This document shows, one piece after another, positions 8,303-18,004 of a DNA stretch of 64,000 nucleotides. The notes under the pieces were generated by a model. The model saw nothing but the letters and a program-made list of their open reading frames with translations, did no database searches and had not been told where the DNA came from. How positions within the stretch are numbered: the stretch's first letter is position 1; each line of letters begins with the position of its first letter. The DNA comes from Prevotella sp. ne3005 (GTDB lineage: Bacteria; Bacteroidota; Bacteroidia; Bacteroidales; Bacteroidaceae). Where the stretch lies: the NCBI RefSeq assembly GCF_900110085.1, contig NZ_FOCK01000002.1:310001-374000 (forward strand). The letters run 5' to 3'. A program made the position numbers and the translations under genes.

Positions 8303-10045
8303 ATGGAAGAGAAAATACTGAATGAGAGTGAGGAAAAGAAGTCTGTCAGCTTCATCGAGCAGAAGGTGATCAACGACTTGGCAGAAGGTAAGAACGGAGG
8401 CAGGATGCAGACCCGTTTCCCACCAGAGCCCAATGGTTATCTACACATCGGACACGCCAAGGCTATCGCCATCGACTTCGGTCTGGCCAAGAAATACGGT
8501 GGATTGTGTAACCTCCGCTTCGACGATACAAACCCCATTAAGGAAGATACGGAATATATCGAGAGCATCGAGCACGATATCAAGTGGCTGGGATTCCAGT
8601 GGGCCAACATCTACTATGCCAGCGACTACTTCCAGGAGTTGTGGGACTTTGCCGTGTGGCTCATCCAGCAAGGCCGTGCCTATGTTGACGAGCAGAGTGC
8701 TGAGGTCATCGCCCAGCAGAAAGGTACAACCACCAGTCCAGGAACCAACAGTCCTTTCCGCAATCGTCCTATTGAGGAGAACCTGAAGCTCTTCGAATTC
8801 ATGAACAGCGGCAAGTGCGAGCCAGGAACACTCGTCCTGAGAGCAAAGATTGATATGACTCATCCCAACATGCTCTTCCGCGATCCGCTGATCTACCGCG
8901 TACTGAACATCCCCCATATCCGTACAGGCAACAAATGGAATGCCTACCCCATGTACGACTTCACCCACGGCCAGAGCGACTATCTGGAGGGAGTAACCCA
9001 TTCCTGGTGTACGTTGGAGTTTGTAGAGCATCGTCCCTTGTACGATCTGTTCGTTACCTGGATGAAAGAATGGAAGGGTGAGACCGATAATATCGAGGAC
9101 AACCGCCCGCGCCAGACGGAATTCAACAAGTTGAACCTGAGCTATACGCTGATGTCGAAGCGCAACCTGTTGGCATTGGTGAACGAAGGTCTTGTGAACG
9201 GATGGGATGATCCCCGCATGCCAACCATCTGCGGTTTCCGTCGCAGAGGCTACAGTCCCGAAAGTATCATCAAGTTTATCGATAAGATTGGCTATACCAC
9301 TTACGATGCTCTCAACGAGATGGCTCTTCTGGAGAGTGCTGTCCGCGATGATCTTAACAGCCGCGCCATTCGCGTCAGTGCTGTATTGAATCCGGTGAAA
9401 GTAGTTATCACCAATTATCCAGAGGGACAGATTGAGCAGTTGACGGCCATCAACAATCCAGAGAACGAGGCCGACGGTACACATACCATAGAGTTCAGCC
9501 GTGAACTCTGGATTGAGCGCGATGATTTCCAGAAGGAAGCCGAGAAGAAGTTTATGCGACTGGCTCCCGGTAAGGAGGTACGTCTTAAGAATGCCTATAT
9601 CATCAAGTGCGACGAGGAACACCCGTGCGACGAGGACGAGAACGGCAACATCACAACGATCTACTGCACCTACGATCCCGAGTCACGTAGCGGTCTGCCT
9701 GGCTCTAACCGCAAGATCAAGGGTAAGACGCTGCATTGGGTAAGCTGTCAACACGCTGTAAAAGCAGAGGTGCGACTCTATGAGCGTTTGTGGAAGGTTG
9801 AGAACCCACGTGACGAGATGGCTGCCATCCGTGAAGCACAAAACTGCGATGCCGTCACCGCTATGAAGCAGATGATCAATCCTGACTCACTGAACATTCT
9901 GAAGGAGTGTTACATCGAGCCCTATGCCGCCACAATGAAGCCTCTCACCTACCTGCAGTTCCAGCGTATCGGCTACTTCACACCTGATGCAGATTCTACG
10001 CCAGAGAAGCCTATCTTCAACAAGACCGTAGGACTCAAGAGTTAA
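8303..10045 (+). CDS. glnS: Glutaminyl-tRNA synthetase
   Basis: The protein is 580 aa, a class I synthetase that charges tRNA-Gln. The HIGH box is GYLHIGHAKAI (about residue 47), preceded by the PPEPNG that separates GlnRS/GluRS-type enzymes. The KMSKS-equivalent is LMSKRN (about residue 283). GlnRS-specific segments include RFDDTNPIKED and DFTHGQSDYLEG, and a C-terminal anticodon-binding beta-barrel is present. The start at 8303 follows an exact promoter element by 29 nt. The gene is followed with no gap by the TPR gene. Confidence 0.96.
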   Translation: MEEKILNESEEKKSVSFIEQKVINDLAEGKNGGRMQTRFPPEPNGYLHIGHAKAIAIDFGLAKKYGGLCNLRFDDTNPIKEDTEYIESIEHDIKWLGFQWANIYYASDYFQELWDFAVWLIQQGRAYVDEQSAEVIAQQKGTTTSPGTNSPFRNRPIEENLKLFEFMNSGKCEPGTLVLRAKIDMTHPNMLFRDPLIYRVLNIPHIRTGNKWNAYPMYDFTHGQSDYLEGVTHSWCTLEFVEHRPLYDLFVTWMKEWKGETDNIEDNRPRQTEFNKLNLSYTLMSKRNLLALVNEGLVNGWDDPRMPTICGFRRRGYSPESIIKFIDKIGYTTYDALNEMALLESAVRDDLNSRAIRVSAVLNPVKVVITNYPEGQIEQLTAINNPENEADGTHTIEFSRELWIERDDFQKEAEKKFMRLAPGKEVRLKNAYIIKCDEEHPCDEDENGNITTIYCTYDPESRSGLPGSNRKIKGKTLHWVSCQHAVKAEVRLYERLWKVENPRDEMAAIREAQNCDAVTAMKQMINPDSLNILKECYIEPYAATMKPLTYLQFQRIGYFTPDADSTPEKPIFNKTVGLKS

Positions 10046-11473
10046 ATGCGACAAGACGAACTTGCATATTTTGATAGTGAGGATTTCCGTGAAATCCTGA
10101 ATAAATACGAAGAGTCGGCCAAGTCGGGGCATCCTGTCTATATGGATGCCGACGACTTGGCTGATATCGCTGACTATTATCAGTATAACGGGCATCCCGA
10201 AGAGGCTGAAACGGCTATCGACCTGGCCCTAAGCTACAATCCACAAGCCGTGGGACCGTTACTCTATAAGGCTCGCGAGGCTTTGACGCTTCGCGACTAT
10301 GACACTGCACGCGAATATGCCAGTCGTATCCAGGCTGCCGATGCCTTAGAATCGCTATTCCTTAAAGGTGAGATTCTGATATCTGAAGGCAAGGAAGAAG
10401 AGGCCGACGCCCTTTATAGGCAGTATATGAAGGAGGAGGTCATGACAGACGAGCTGATGGACTATGTCTATGATGTAGCCAACATTTTCTCAGAATACGG
10501 ACTTCACGACAAGTCATTCGAATGGATGTGCCGCTCACGAGGTGATGACTCAGACGAGTTCAAGGAGCTGATGGCCCGTACACTCTTCGGTTTAGGCAAA
10601 TACAAGGATAGCGAACGTATCTTCAACGAACTGCTGGACCATGACCCCTACTCCACCCGCTATTGGAACGCACTAGCCAGTGTCCAGTTCATGCAGGAGG
10701 ACTACAATTCAGCCATCACCAGCAGCGAATATGCCATCGCCATTGATCCTAACGATGCAGAAAGTCTTTTGTCTAAAGCCAATAGCCTTTATAACTTAGA
10801 GAACTTCGAGACAGCTCTCTCCTATTTCCAGAAATACTCTGAGAAGATGCCCAACGACGAATTCGGTTTCTTACATCAGGGTACCTGTCTGATTAATCTC
10901 GGCCGCTTTGAGGATGCGATTAGTATTCTGGAGAAGGCGGAAGAGGTGGCGAGTCCAGAATCACAATATATGCCGGATATCTTTCAGGAGTTAGCGTTTG
11001 CCTATAGTGAACTACATCAGCCCGACACCGCTATCTACTATCTCGACAAGACCGACAATCTGGACTGCGACCACATCAACATACAGATTATCAGGGGGCA
11101 TGTATACTTAGCCAATAAACGACAGAAAGAGGCCGAAAGCACTTTTAGAAAAGCGCTTGTAGACTCAGGGAACTCGCCTAAGGTCATGCTGCGTATCATC
11201 GTCAGCCTCTATGACAATCAATATCTGCGTTCATCATATATGCTGTTAAAGAGTTTCTTCAAATATATGGACGACGATTGGAAAGACGGCTATGCCTATA
11301 TGGCACTGTGCTGTCTGGACATGAAAAAAGACGACGAATTCCTACACTATCTAAAGTTGGCCTGCGAGAAGAATCCCAAAGAAGCCAGAACGGTGTTAGG
11401 CAGTTATTTCCCCAAGGGCACTGAGCCCAAGGACTATTACGATTATATGATTAACAAACTAAGCAAGAAATAA
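10046..11473 (+). CDS. Tetratricopeptide repeat protein
   Basis: The protein is 475 aa, with no signal peptide or membrane helix. It consists of about ten helical TPR units; clear ones are YWNALASVQFMQEDYNSAI, AIDPNDAESLLSKANSLYN and GHVYLANKRQKEAESTFRK. The N-terminus is acidic. TPR arrays serve as protein-protein scaffolds and no enzymatic domain is seen. The ATG abuts the glnS stop, so translation is probably coupled. The family is common after aminoacyl-tRNA synthetase genes in Bacteroidales, but its partner is unknown to me. Confidence 0.8.
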   Translation: MRQDELAYFDSEDFREILNKYEESAKSGHPVYMDADDLADIADYYQYNGHPEEAETAIDLALSYNPQAVGPLLYKAREALTLRDYDTAREYASRIQAADALESLFLKGEILISEGKEEEADALYRQYMKEEVMTDELMDYVYDVANIFSEYGLHDKSFEWMCRSRGDDSDEFKELMARTLFGLGKYKDSERIFNELLDHDPYSTRYWNALASVQFMQEDYNSAITSSEYAIAIDPNDAESLLSKANSLYNLENFETALSYFQKYSEKMPNDEFGFLHQGTCLINLGRFEDAISILEKAEEVASPESQYMPDIFQELAFAYSELHQPDTAIYYLDKTDNLDCDHINIQIIRGHVYLANKRQKEAESTFRKALVDSGNSPKVMLRIIVSLYDNQYLRSSYMLLKSFFKYMDDDWKDGYAYMALCCLDMKKDDEFLHYLKLACEKNPKEARTVLGSYFPKGTEPKDYYDYMINKLSKK

Positions 11474-11475
11474 AT

Positions 11476-12114
11476 ATGAGTTTCATCACTAATATCCTGA
11501 ACAGCCTCGGCTGGTATCCCACAATTTTCATACTGATGCTGTTGGAAAGTACGGTAGTTCCAGTACCTTCAGAGTTTGTAGTAACCCCTGCCGCCTATCA
11601 TGCCGCCAGTGGATCACTGAATGTATTCTTAGTGATTCTATATGCCACTCTGGGTGCCGACATCGGTGCAAGCATCAATTACTTTGTCGCCCTATATGTT
11701 GGTCGGCCTGTGGTCTATAAGTTTGCTAATAGCAAGTGGGGCAAGATGTGTCTGCTGAACCAAGAGAAAGTCGAGAAGAGTGAAAAATATTTTGACGATC
11801 ACGGCGTAGCCGCTACCCTGACAGGCCGCTTTGTGCCCGTTATCCGTCATCTGATCTCCATCCCTGCCGGTCTGGCTCGGATGCATTATGGCAAGTTCCT
11901 GCTCTTCACCACCATCGGTGCCGGTGGCTGGCACAGTGTTTTGGCAGCGATGGGTTGGTATCTGCACGCTATCGTCCCTGAGAATCAGTTGAACGAGAAA
12001 ATCAGTGAATATGCGGAATATATCAAAATCGCTATCCTCGGTCTCCTCTTGGTGGCCGTCATCTACTTCGTCATCAAGGCGAAAATGAAGAAAAAGCAAG
12101 ATAAAGTAGCTTAA
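11476..12114 (+). CDS. DedA-family inner-membrane protein (SNARE-associated domain)
   Basis: The protein is 212 aa with about five hydrophobic segments. The DedA signature is present: TGRFVPVIRHLISIPAGLARM (about residues 115-135), then YGKFLLFTTIGAGGWHSVL. Members of this family have been proposed as lipid-carrier or phospholipid flippases (undecaprenyl phosphate recycling) and affect envelope integrity. It starts 2 nt after the TPR stop, in the same operon. A charged Lys-rich C-terminus (KAKMKKKQDK) probably faces the cytosol. Confidence 0.88.
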   Translation: MSFITNILNSLGWYPTIFILMLLESTVVPVPSEFVVTPAAYHAASGSLNVFLVILYATLGADIGASINYFVALYVGRPVVYKFANSKWGKMCLLNQEKVEKSEKYFDDHGVAATLTGRFVPVIRHLISIPAGLARMHYGKFLLFTTIGAGGWHSVLAAMGWYLHAIVPENQLNEKISEYAEYIKIAILGLLLVAVIYFVIKAKMKKKQDKVA

Positions 12115-12159
12115 ATAGAGATTTTTATCAAAAAATTCTTTATTTTCCAAAATTATTTG

Positions 12160-12167
12160 TAATTTTG
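12160..12167 (+). promoter_or_regulatory. manC-gmd-fcl -7 element
   Basis: TAATTTTG lies 27 nt before the ATG at 12195. A longer in-frame start at 12165 would lie inside this element, so it decides the start of manC. Confidence 0.6.
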
Positions 12168-12194
12168 CCGATTATTATCAACAAATTGTTAGTT

Positions 12195-13262
12195 ATGGCA
12201 AAGACAAACAATCATCTGGTCATCATGGCAGGCGGCGTCGGCAGCCGGTTCTGGCCCATGAGCACATCTGAGAATCCCAAGCAGTTTATAGATGTACTTG
12301 GTGTAGGAAAAACCTTACTTCAGCTTACCGTGGAGAGGTTTGGAAATTTGGTCAAGTCAGAAAACATCTGGGTGGTGACAAACCAGAAATATGCAGATAT
12401 CGTCAAACAACAACTGCCCGATATGCCTGTGGGGAACATCCTATGCGAACCCTGCCGCCGAAACACAGCTCCATGCATCGCCTATGTCAGCTGGCGCATC
12501 AAGTCAAAGGATCCTAAGGCCAATATTGTTGTAACGCCTAGCGACCACATAGTAACGAATACAGCTGAATTCCAGCGTGTCATAAAAGAGTGCATGCAGT
12601 TTACCAGTGAAACGGATGCCATCGTTACCTTAGGTATGAAGCCCAATCGTCCAGAAACGGGTTACGGTTATATCCAGGCCGATCTGAGCACCAGTTCCTT
12701 ACGTAACAAAGAAATCTACCGTGTGGATTCCTTTCGTGAAAAGCCCAATCTGGAGACTGCGCAGGAATATATCAAAAGGAACTATTACTTTTGGAATGCT
12801 GGTATCTTTATTTGGAATGTAAGTACTATCGTTAACGCTTTTCGTATCTACCAGCCCACCATGTCCAAGATATTTGAGTCGATGCTCCCCATCTACGGCA
12901 CGGATAAAGAACAGGAAGAGATTAACCGTCGCTTCCCCGAGTGCGAGAACATCTCCGTTGACTATGCCATCATGGAGAAGGCTGAGGAGATCTTTGTCTG
13001 TCCTGCCGACTTCGGCTGGAGCGACCTAGGTACATGGGGCTCTCTGCACGAGCAAAGCAAGAAGGACCTCTATGGAAATGTCAGCATTGGCGAGGACATT
13101 AATCTGATAGAAAGCCATAACTGTATCGTCCACACCACCCAGGAGAAAAAAGTCGTCATCCAGGGACTCGACGGTTATATCGTAGCAGAGAAAGACAACA
13201 CGCTCCTCATCTGCAAGCTATCTGAGGAACAGCGAATCAAACAATTTTCAGGAAACGATTAA
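12195..13262 (+). CDS. manC: Mannose-1-phosphate guanylyltransferase
   Basis: The protein is 355 aa. It makes GDP-mannose from GTP and mannose-1-phosphate. The nucleotidyltransferase signature lies at the N-terminus ([13 protein letters not shown], then NPKQF). [18 protein letters not shown] and the late FGWSDLGTW segment are all typical. It lacks the C-terminal phosphomannose isomerase domain of bifunctional enzymes, so it is the short form. The gmd start follows after 8 nt. GDP-mannose is the precursor for the two next enzymes and for any mannosyltransferases of the locus. Confidence 0.93.
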   Translation: MAKTNNHLVIMAGGVGSRFWPMSTSENPKQFIDVLGVGKTLLQLTVERFGNLVKSENIWVVTNQKYADIVKQQLPDMPVGNILCEPCRRNTAPCIAYVSWRIKSKDPKANIVVTPSDHIVTNTAEFQRVIKECMQFTSETDAIVTLGMKPNRPETGYGYIQADLSTSSLRNKEIYRVDSFREKPNLETAQEYIKRNYYFWNAGIFIWNVSTIVNAFRIYQPTMSKIFESMLPIYGTDKEQEEINRRFPECENISVDYAIMEKAEEIFVCPADFGWSDLGTWGSLHEQSKKDLYGNVSIGEDINLIESHNCIVHTTQEKKVVIQGLDGYIVAEKDNTLLICKLSEEQRIKQFSGND

Positions 13263-13270
13263 ACATTAAT

Positions 13271-14356
13271 ATGGATAAAAAAGTTGCTCTTATTACAGGT
13301 ATTACCGGACAAGACGGTTCTTATCTGGCAGAATTCTTAATTGAAAAAGGTTATGAGGTACACGGACTGATGCGCCGTTCCTCTTCATTCAACACCGCCC
13401 GTATTGAACATCTGTATCTTGATGAATGGGTACGTGATATGAAGAAATCCCGTCTGGTGAATCTTCACTGGGCAGACATGACGGACTCGTCATCGCTGAT
13501 TCGTGTTATCTCAAAGGTTCGTCCTACGGAGATTTACAATCTGGCTGCCCAGAGCCATGTGAAGGTATCATTCGATGTACCGGAATACACAGCCGATACT
13601 GATGCCAACGGTGTTTTGCGCTTACTGGAAGCCGTACGTATCTGTGGCTTGGCCGATACCTGTCGCATTTACCAGGCCTCAACATCCGAGCTTTATGGTA
13701 AGGTACAGGAGGTTCCCCAAAGTGAGACCACTCCCTTCTACCCCCGTTCTCCATACGCCGTAGCCAAACTCTATGGTTTCTGGATCATGAAGAACTATCG
13801 CGAGTCATATAATATGTTCTGCTGCAATGGTATCCTCTTCAATCATGAGAGTGAACGTCGCGGTGAGACATTCGTAACCCGAAAGATTACGCTGGCCGCA
13901 GCCCGTATTGCTCAAGGCTATCAGGACAAGCTCTATCTTGGTAATCTCAACTCACTCCGTGACTGGGGATATGCCAAGGACTATATAGAGTGTATGTGGC
14001 TCATCCTTCAACAGCCCGAGCCAGATGACTTTGTGATTGCCACAGGTGAGTATCACACAGTTCGCGAATTTGCCACATTGGCTTTCAAGGAGGTAGGCAT
14101 CGAACTCGAATGGCGTGGCGATGGTGTTGACGAGAAAGGTTACGACAAAGCTACGGGCAAGTCGCTCGTTGAGGTCGATCCAAAATACTTCCGTCCCGCA
14201 GAAGTTGACCAGTTGCTGGGTAATCCTGCCAAGGCCAAGGCTAAGTTGGGTTGGAATCCGCAGAAGACATCCTTCCCTGATTTGGTGAAGATCATGGTTC
14301 AGCACGATATGAAGTTCGTGAAGAAACTCTTCCTTAAAGCTCACATGGACGAATAA
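13271..14356 (+). CDS. gmd: GDP-mannose 4,6-dehydratase
   Basis: The protein is 361 aa, an extended short-chain dehydrogenase. It converts GDP-D-mannose to GDP-4-keto-6-deoxy-D-mannose. The NAD(P) motif is [14 protein letters not shown] (about residue 9), with RRSSSFNT of the GMD NADP pocket. The catalytic YxxxK is in SPYAVAKLY (about residue 158), and [16 protein letters not shown] and [11 protein letters not shown] are conserved GMD blocks. It lies between manC and fcl in the GDP-fucose pathway order. Confidence 0.96.
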   Translation: MDKKVALITGITGQDGSYLAEFLIEKGYEVHGLMRRSSSFNTARIEHLYLDEWVRDMKKSRLVNLHWADMTDSSSLIRVISKVRPTEIYNLAAQSHVKVSFDVPEYTADTDANGVLRLLEAVRICGLADTCRIYQASTSELYGKVQEVPQSETTPFYPRSPYAVAKLYGFWIMKNYRESYNMFCCNGILFNHESERRGETFVTRKITLAAARIAQGYQDKLYLGNLNSLRDWGYAKDYIECMWLILQQPEPDDFVIATGEYHTVREFATLAFKEVGIELEWRGDGVDEKGYDKATGKSLVEVDPKYFRPAEVDQLLGNPAKAKAKLGWNPQKTSFPDLVKIMVQHDMKFVKKLFLKAHMDE

Positions 14357-14362
14357 TTATTA

Positions 14363-14430
14363 GGCACGGATTACACGGATTAACACTGCTTTTATAGCCG
14401 TGTCTTTGAAAAAGCCGTGTAATCCGTGCC
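14363..14430. repeat. Palindromic intergenic repeat between gmd and fcl
   Basis: GGCACGGATTACACGG (14363-14378) pairs perfectly over 16 nt with CCGTGTAATCCGTGCC (14415-14430), with a 36-nt loop that contains a further GCCGTGT copy. It begins 6 nt after the gmd stop and ends 16 nt before the fcl ATG, so the transcript would carry a strong hairpin just before the fcl start. It lacks a T-run and is unlikely to be a plain terminator. It resembles an interspersed palindromic element that I recall from Prevotella and Bacteroides intergenic DNA (memory, not checked). Confidence 0.8.
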
Positions 14431-14446
14431 AAAATTAAAGATGATC

Positions 14447-15646
14447 ATGTTAAATAAAAATTCTAAAATATATGTGGCAGGCCACAATGGTTTGGTGGGT
14501 TCAGCTATATGGAATAATTTGCTTCAGCGAGGCTACACCAATCTGGTTGGTCGCTCCCACAAGGAACTCGACCTCACAGATCAGGTGGCAGTAAAGAAGT
14601 TCTTCGACGAAGAACAGCCTGAGGCAGTAGTGCTTGCAGCAGCTTTCGTAGGTGGTATCATGGCCAACTCGCTCTATCGCGCTGACTTCATCATGATGAA
14701 CATGAAGATTCAGTGTAACGTTATCAGCGAGGCCTATGCCCATGGGGTAAAGAAACTGCTTTTCCTGGGCAGCACCTGTATCTATCCTAAGAATGCGCCC
14801 CAGCCCATGAAGGAGGATTGTCTGCTGACATCGCCCCTGGAATATACCAACGAGGAATATGCCATCGCCAAGATTGCGGGCCTGAAGATGTGCGAAAGCT
14901 ACAACCTACAGTATGGCACCAACTATATTGCCGTGATGCCCACCAACCTCTATGGTCCCAACGACAACTTCCACTTGGAGAACTCCCATGTGATGCCAGC
15001 CATGATGCGCAAGATCTACCTGGCTAAACTCATCCATGACGAAGAATGGGATAAGATCGCCATCGATCTGAACAAACGCCCTGTGGAAGGAGTTACAGGC
15101 GAAGGTCTTCTCTCACCTCTCACCTCTTACCTCTCACCCCGCCAGAAGGTCCTCGACATTTTGGCCAAATACGGTATATATAATAATAAGGTGGTACTTT
15201 GGGGAACTGGAACCCCGCTTCGCGAGTTCCTATGGAGTGAAGATATGGCTGATGCATCCGTGCATGTGCTGTTGAACGTGAACTTCTCCGATATTATTGG
15301 TATCGAGAAATACTCCAGTGTCCATTATGGTGCAAGCACCGATGGCGCTGTTGACAGAAACCATTCTGCAGGCCGAGGTGGTGCCATTCCCCAATTAGGG
15401 GAGATCCGCAACTGCCACATCAATGTGGGCACAGGTAAGGAGCTCACCATTCGCGAACTCTCCGAGTTGGTTGTAAAAGCTGTAGGTTTCGAGGGCGAGG
15501 TTGAGTTTGATGCCTCCAAGCCCGATGGCACCATGCGCAAACTCATTGACGTATCAAAACTCCATTCTCTCGGCTGGACTCACAAAGTGGAGATTGAGGA
15601 GGGTGTACAGAAATTGTTTGATTGGTACCAGAACTCTTTGGAATAA
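14447..15646 (+). CDS. fcl: GDP-L-fucose synthase
   Basis: The protein is 399 aa. It performs epimerisation and NADPH reduction of GDP-4-keto-6-deoxymannose to GDP-L-fucose. The motifs are the Rossmann GHNGLVGSAI, GSTCIYP and the catalytic YAIAK. It is longer than the usual 310-320 aa: an insert of about 70-80 residues lies between NKRPVEG and the C-terminal domain. The insert contains LLSPLTSYLSPRQ, encoded by a run of 7-nt repeats (15107-15138). Bacteroidales enzymes often have an insert here, but this repeat-encoded part looks acquired. In-frame ATGs at 14441 and 14447 are both possible. It supplies GDP-fucose, probably for the GT11 enzyme at 35976-36839. Confidence 0.93.
   Translation: MLNKNSKIYVAGHNGLVGSAIWNNLLQRGYTNLVGRSHKELDLTDQVAVKKFFDEEQPEAVVLAAAFVGGIMANSLYRADFIMMNMKIQCNVISEAYAHGVKKLLFLGSTCIYPKNAPQPMKEDCLLTSPLEYTNEEYAIAKIAGLKMCESYNLQYGTNYIAVMPTNLYGPNDNFHLENSHVMPAMMRKIYLAKLIHDEEWDKIAIDLNKRPVEGVTGEGLLSPLTSYLSPRQKVLDILAKYGIYNNKVVLWGTGTPLREFLWSEDMADASVHVLLNVNFSDIIGIEKYSSVHYGASTDGAVDRNHSAGRGGAIPQLGEIRNCHINVGTGKELTIRELSELVVKAVGFEGEVEFDASKPDGTMRKLIDVSKLHSLGWTHKVEIEEGVQKLFDWYQNSLE
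15107..15138 (+). repeat. Heptanucleotide tandem repeat inside fcl
   Basis: CTTCTCT, CACCTCT, CACCTCT, TACCTCT and CACC follow each other in frame within the fcl insert. A unit of 7 nt is not a multiple of three, so gain or loss of one copy would shift the reading frame. Confidence 0.75.
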
Positions 15647-15730
15647 CCATTTCGGCAGCCCCAAATAATAAATATTGTTAAAGGCGAAAGAAAAATCGAC
15701 GATATTTACCTACAAATAGAATTTTTTTGC

Positions 15731-15738
15731 TATATTTG
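15731..15738 (+). promoter_or_regulatory. -7 element of the LruC-type lipoprotein gene
   Basis: TATATTTG followed by CG, 38 nt before the ATG at 15777. The gene therefore has its own promoter rather than depending on the fcl operon. Confidence 0.5.
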
Positions 15739-15776
15739 CGCTTTACATTAGCCATTTAAGTTACATTTAAATTTGT

Positions 15777-17957
15777 ATGAATATGAGAACGATGAAGTCT
15801 TTTTCATTATTGTTCATGACAACAATGATGATTTGGGGTTGTTCGAAGACCGACTTGTATCAGGGAAACAATCAAGACCCTGATCCAGAGCCAACGCCTG
15901 TCAAGCCAGAAGCCAATTTGTTCGATTTTTCAACAACCCAGTCTATCAATTTGGGCGTAGATTACTCTGCTTGTAAAGCAGGTGCCGTATGGTTCAGCAT
16001 CTATGCCGAATACCCTTTGTCGGATGACACTGACCCTGTATTGAAGAATGACATCCAACCAGTATTTGAGGCTTTCACAAACACCTCTGGTATCTTTAAT
16101 GAGATTGTTACGCTTCCTGCTTACGCAGAGCATCTCTATGTATACACAGGTAACTTCTTTGTGAAGGATCAACTGTTGGAGTGCGACGTACTGAGTGGTT
16201 CTGCCAAAGTGACAGCCCAATCTTCAGCCGCGGCTACCCGTGGAGCATTTGCTAGGACTCGCGGCGAAGACGGCACCCAGACTAGGAGTCTTGAGACGCT
16301 TTACCAATTGAGCTACATCGTAGACTGGAGAACTGGTGACAAGACAGACACAAGGATCTACAAAGACTGGCATACACCTCTCGGGACGTGGGATGCTAAT
16401 ACAGGAAGACCCTCATACCTGATGGCAAGCAGCGACGAGAGTTATTCGAAAATGGCATTCACAGAGGCAGAGATGAAAAGTATTAAGCAGACCATCGGTA
16501 ATACTTTGGTCAATAAGGGTCATTGCCCCATGAAGTACAGGCAAGCGTATGACCTTGCATTGACTGAGACAAGCGAAGTGGCTGTTACCGTGGTTGGAGG
16601 CAATACCTGCTGGAACAGCACTATGGGCTACTATTATTATCCAGAGGGGCAGACACCGACAAAGCCTGAGGATCTGAACATCATCATGCTGTTCCCCAAC
16701 ACGCAGGATGGTATGTCGGATTTTATTGCTAAAAGATCTGGCTCAGGAGACAAATACAATGGGAACGTTGCCCTCCAGCCTGGCGATATGGTTCAGTTGA
16801 TGTACTATCCAAACATTGCCAATGGTGACTACTCTGGTGCTACCAAGGAATTCCCCAAAGGAACAAGAATCGGATTTATCCTGAAATCAAATGGCTGGGG
16901 TATGCAGAAGCCTGTAGGCAACAAGAAATACCACAACATCTACCTTGGTGATTTGAAAGGTACTAAAATCTCACGCCAGTACAATTCTTGGGCATCGAGT
17001 ACGGATGGCCTGTCGTATAGCACTGACGATGCAGAGCAGAACACAGCGGATAAAGGAACCTATGGAATTCCAAACCCAACTGGTCAGGCTCGTACAGCGA
17101 AGTTTGCCTATCAGAACGCAGAAGGAAAGCAGTATGCTATTGTGTCGTTTGAGGACGCTTGCAACGATGATGATTTCGATGATTTCATCTTGGCATTAAA
17201 GCCTGTAGGTGTGTTTGAAAATCTTCCCAACCCAGAGGAAAAAGAGACAAAGACGACTGGTGTCTATGCTTTTGAGGACCTGTGGCCCGCCAAGGGTGAT
17301 TACGACATGAACGATGCCGTAGTGGACTTTGAACAAGTATGGAATTGGAAGACACCTGATGTAAATACAACAGAATCCAAGATCTATAAGGAGACAGTGA
17401 AGCTGACCACCTATCAGAACTACGTAACACTCAAGAGCGGCCTCGCAGTGACTATTGATAATAAGGAGGCTCCTACCAGCGTCAAGATGAAGACCATCAA
17501 GGGTGCTGATGTAAAAGAAGCAAGCTTTGAGAAGGACGGCAATACCTATCTCCTGACCAATGATATCACAGGAACCCTTGGCACACAATTCGTTATTGAG
17601 TTCGAATACAGTGGTGGCATTACGAATAATCAAAAAAGCAAAGTCAAGCCATTCATTTATAGAAATGAGGATGGCGGCCGTTGGGAAGTCCATATTCCAA
17701 AAGAAGCACCAACCAACAAGATGATTACATCTTATTTTGGCACGTTAGATGACCTTTCCGATCCTTCTAAAGGCATCTACTATGTCAGAGAAGGAAACTA
17801 TCCCTTTGCATTCTTCCTCAGTGGCACAACGATCGAGCCGTTTAAGAAAACCATCCTGGTGAGAGACAACGAGAAGAAGCCTATCAATGAACTTTATCCA
17901 AAGTTCCTCGAATGGTCTACCTCAGGAGGTAAGAACAACAATGATTGGTATAAATGA
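15777..17957 (+). CDS. LruC-domain lipoprotein (DUF4114/DUF4842-like)
   Basis: The protein is 726 aa. A lipoprotein signal ends at I-W-G-C (Cys about residue 22), followed by the acidic, Pro-rich linker DPDPEPTPVKPE typical of surface-exposed Bacteroidota lipoproteins. The middle holds a DUF4114-like block (FEDACNDDDFDDFILAL), then the LruC hallmark FEDLWPAKGDYDMNDAVVDF, probably a calcium-type acidic site, and a C-terminal beta domain. The function is unknown; relatives are outer-surface lipoproteins. A second ATG at 15783 is possible. It has its own promoter and a strong terminator, so it is a monocistronic unit inserted between the fucose and assembly blocks. Confidence 0.85.
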   Translation: MNMRTMKSFSLLFMTTMMIWGCSKTDLYQGNNQDPDPEPTPVKPEANLFDFSTTQSINLGVDYSACKAGAVWFSIYAEYPLSDDTDPVLKNDIQPVFEAFTNTSGIFNEIVTLPAYAEHLYVYTGNFFVKDQLLECDVLSGSAKVTAQSSAAATRGAFARTRGEDGTQTRSLETLYQLSYIVDWRTGDKTDTRIYKDWHTPLGTWDANTGRPSYLMASSDESYSKMAFTEAEMKSIKQTIGNTLVNKGHCPMKYRQAYDLALTETSEVAVTVVGGNTCWNSTMGYYYYPEGQTPTKPEDLNIIMLFPNTQDGMSDFIAKRSGSGDKYNGNVALQPGDMVQLMYYPNIANGDYSGATKEFPKGTRIGFILKSNGWGMQKPVGNKKYHNIYLGDLKGTKISRQYNSWASSTDGLSYSTDDAEQNTADKGTYGIPNPTGQARTAKFAYQNAEGKQYAIVSFEDACNDDDFDDFILALKPVGVFENLPNPEEKETKTTGVYAFEDLWPAKGDYDMNDAVVDFEQVWNWKTPDVNTTESKIYKETVKLTTYQNYVTLKSGLAVTIDNKEAPTSVKMKTIKGADVKEASFEKDGNTYLLTNDITGTLGTQFVIEFEYSGGITNNQKSKVKPFIYRNEDGGRWEVHIPKEAPTNKMITSYFGTLDDLSDPSKGIYYVREGNYPFAFFLSGTTIEPFKKTILVRDNEKKPINELYPKFLEWSTSGGKNNNDWYK

Positions 17958-17960
17958 ATA

Positions 17961-17989
17961 AAGAAGCCCGCCGATTTGGCGGGCTTCTT
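17961..17989. terminator. Bidirectional intrinsic terminator
   Basis: AAGAAGCCCGCC and GGCGGGCTTCTT form a perfect 12-bp stem with a 5-nt loop (GATTT). A-rich and T-rich sides allow termination in both directions. It separates the convergent lipoprotein and xylB genes. Confidence 0.92.
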
Positions 17990-18004
17990 TATTTGCTTTA
18001 AAAC

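Noticed and set aside
8441..9622. Long antisense ORF (393 codons) opposite glnS
   Set aside because: It lies wholly inside the well-conserved glnS gene, has no recognisable family, and its length follows from codon bias of the sense strand.
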